Origin: Streptacidiphilus melanogenes
GTDB taxonomy: Bacteria > Actinomycetota > Actinomycetes > Streptomycetales > Streptomycetaceae
DNA: 59,576 nucleotides
Assembly (NCBI RefSeq): GCF_000787835.1
Contig: NZ_BBPP01000047.1
Span: 1-59,576, forward strand
Direction of reading: 5' to 3'
Each line of letters begins with the position of its first letter. The first letter of the stretch is position 1. Of the stretch, positions 59,453 to 59,576 are shown piece after piece. Position numbers and translations under genes: made by a program. The notes under the pieces are model-generated. The model saw only the letters and a list, made by a program, of their open reading frames with translations, was not told the origin of the DNA and did no database searches.

Positions 59453-59576
59453 ATGAGGGATGACCACGAGGATTCGCAAGCCCCGCCAACGCGAGATGTC
59501 TTTTCCTCGGAGCGGTACCTGGCGCGCCGGCGGTCAGCCGGACCAAGCGCCGCGGTCAACGCCGCGGTCCCGGTGA
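59453..59576 (+). CDS. 5' end of a gene running off the window
   Basis: The ATG at 59453 opens a frame (MRDDHEDSQAPPTRDVFSSE, RYLARRRSAGPSAAVNAAVP) that is still open at the last base. There are 41 complete codons. No family can be assigned from so little. The preceding bases CATGCTCGTTGC do not hold a clear ribosome site, so the start may be wrong. Confidence 0.35.
   Translation, partial: MRDDHEDSQAPPTRDVFSSERYLARRRSAGPSAAVNAAVPV

Noticed and set aside
1-59576. CRISPR arrays, rRNA, tRNA and prophage structural genes
   Set aside because: No regularly spaced 25-40 base repeats, no RNA gene structures and no capsid, portal or tail sequences were seen.

Overview
The window is GC-rich DNA with many GTG/TTG starts, short intergenic gaps and gene families typical of Streptomycetales (Streptomyces, Kitasatospora or a close relative): XRE regulators with a TPR-like tail, LLM F420 enzymes, SpoIIE phosphatases, STAS/HATPase switches, CYTH-CHAD proteins and several streptomycete insertion sequences. 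No rRNA, tRNA, CRISPR array, phage structural gene or site-specific integrase was seen. The mix of broken insertion sequences, toxin/immunity genes, a plasmid-like iteron block and many frameshifted genes suits a chromosome arm or a large plasmid rather than core chromosome. This placement is inference.

Layout. 0-5 kb: a truncated ISL3 copy, small secreted proteins, and an IS5-type element (3318-4690) that separates a secreted-protein gene from its terminator. 4.8-7.3 kb: three tiny GTGA-coupled genes divergent from an XRE regulator, then cutA. 7.7-10.5 kb: the 3' remnant of an RHS gene, its C-terminal (toxin-like) region with an ATGA-coupled partner, and two more small immunity-like genes. 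10.7-14.8 kb: a Fic/Doc-type toxin with RHH antitoxin and a palindromic operator, a 5'-nucleotidase, a HEPN-like remnant, and a PadR/membrane-protein pair. 15.5-23.8 kb: an IS graveyard with an IS701 copy (CTAA target duplication), an IS256 copy carrying a complete IS110 inside its transposase gene, an IS3/IS481-like remnant and an IS30 copy. 24-29 kb: an alpha/beta hydrolase divergent from its TetR regulator, an L,D-transpeptidase pseudogene, and a Rep-like gene with eleven 10-bp iterons. 29-59 kb: a stress and redox region with a formaldehyde-dehydrogenase-like operon, a CDGSH protein, a heme-oxygenase-fold iron enzyme, dimethylargininase, two glutamate-cysteine-ligase-family enzymes, three hemerythrins, CYTH-CHAD, PHP, F420-dependent oxidoreductase, STAS/HATPase/SpoIIE regulators and a catalase.

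The most informative signal is in the IS110-family element (18931-20550). Its non-coding 5' region holds four short segments that match, in the order known for bridge RNAs, the two halves of its target (the IS256 transposase gene) and its own two ends. Each pair flanks a short hairpin and is enclosed by a 6-bp stem. The target-site reconstruction restores an uninterrupted IS256 transposase, so guide, donor and target can all be read from this one sequence.

Several genes in 40-56 kb carry single frameshifts (40081-40669, 41308-41562, 49585-49858, 49850-51114, 55575-56046). Either this region is decaying or the assembly has indel errors in GC-rich tracts. Calls there should be read with that in mind.
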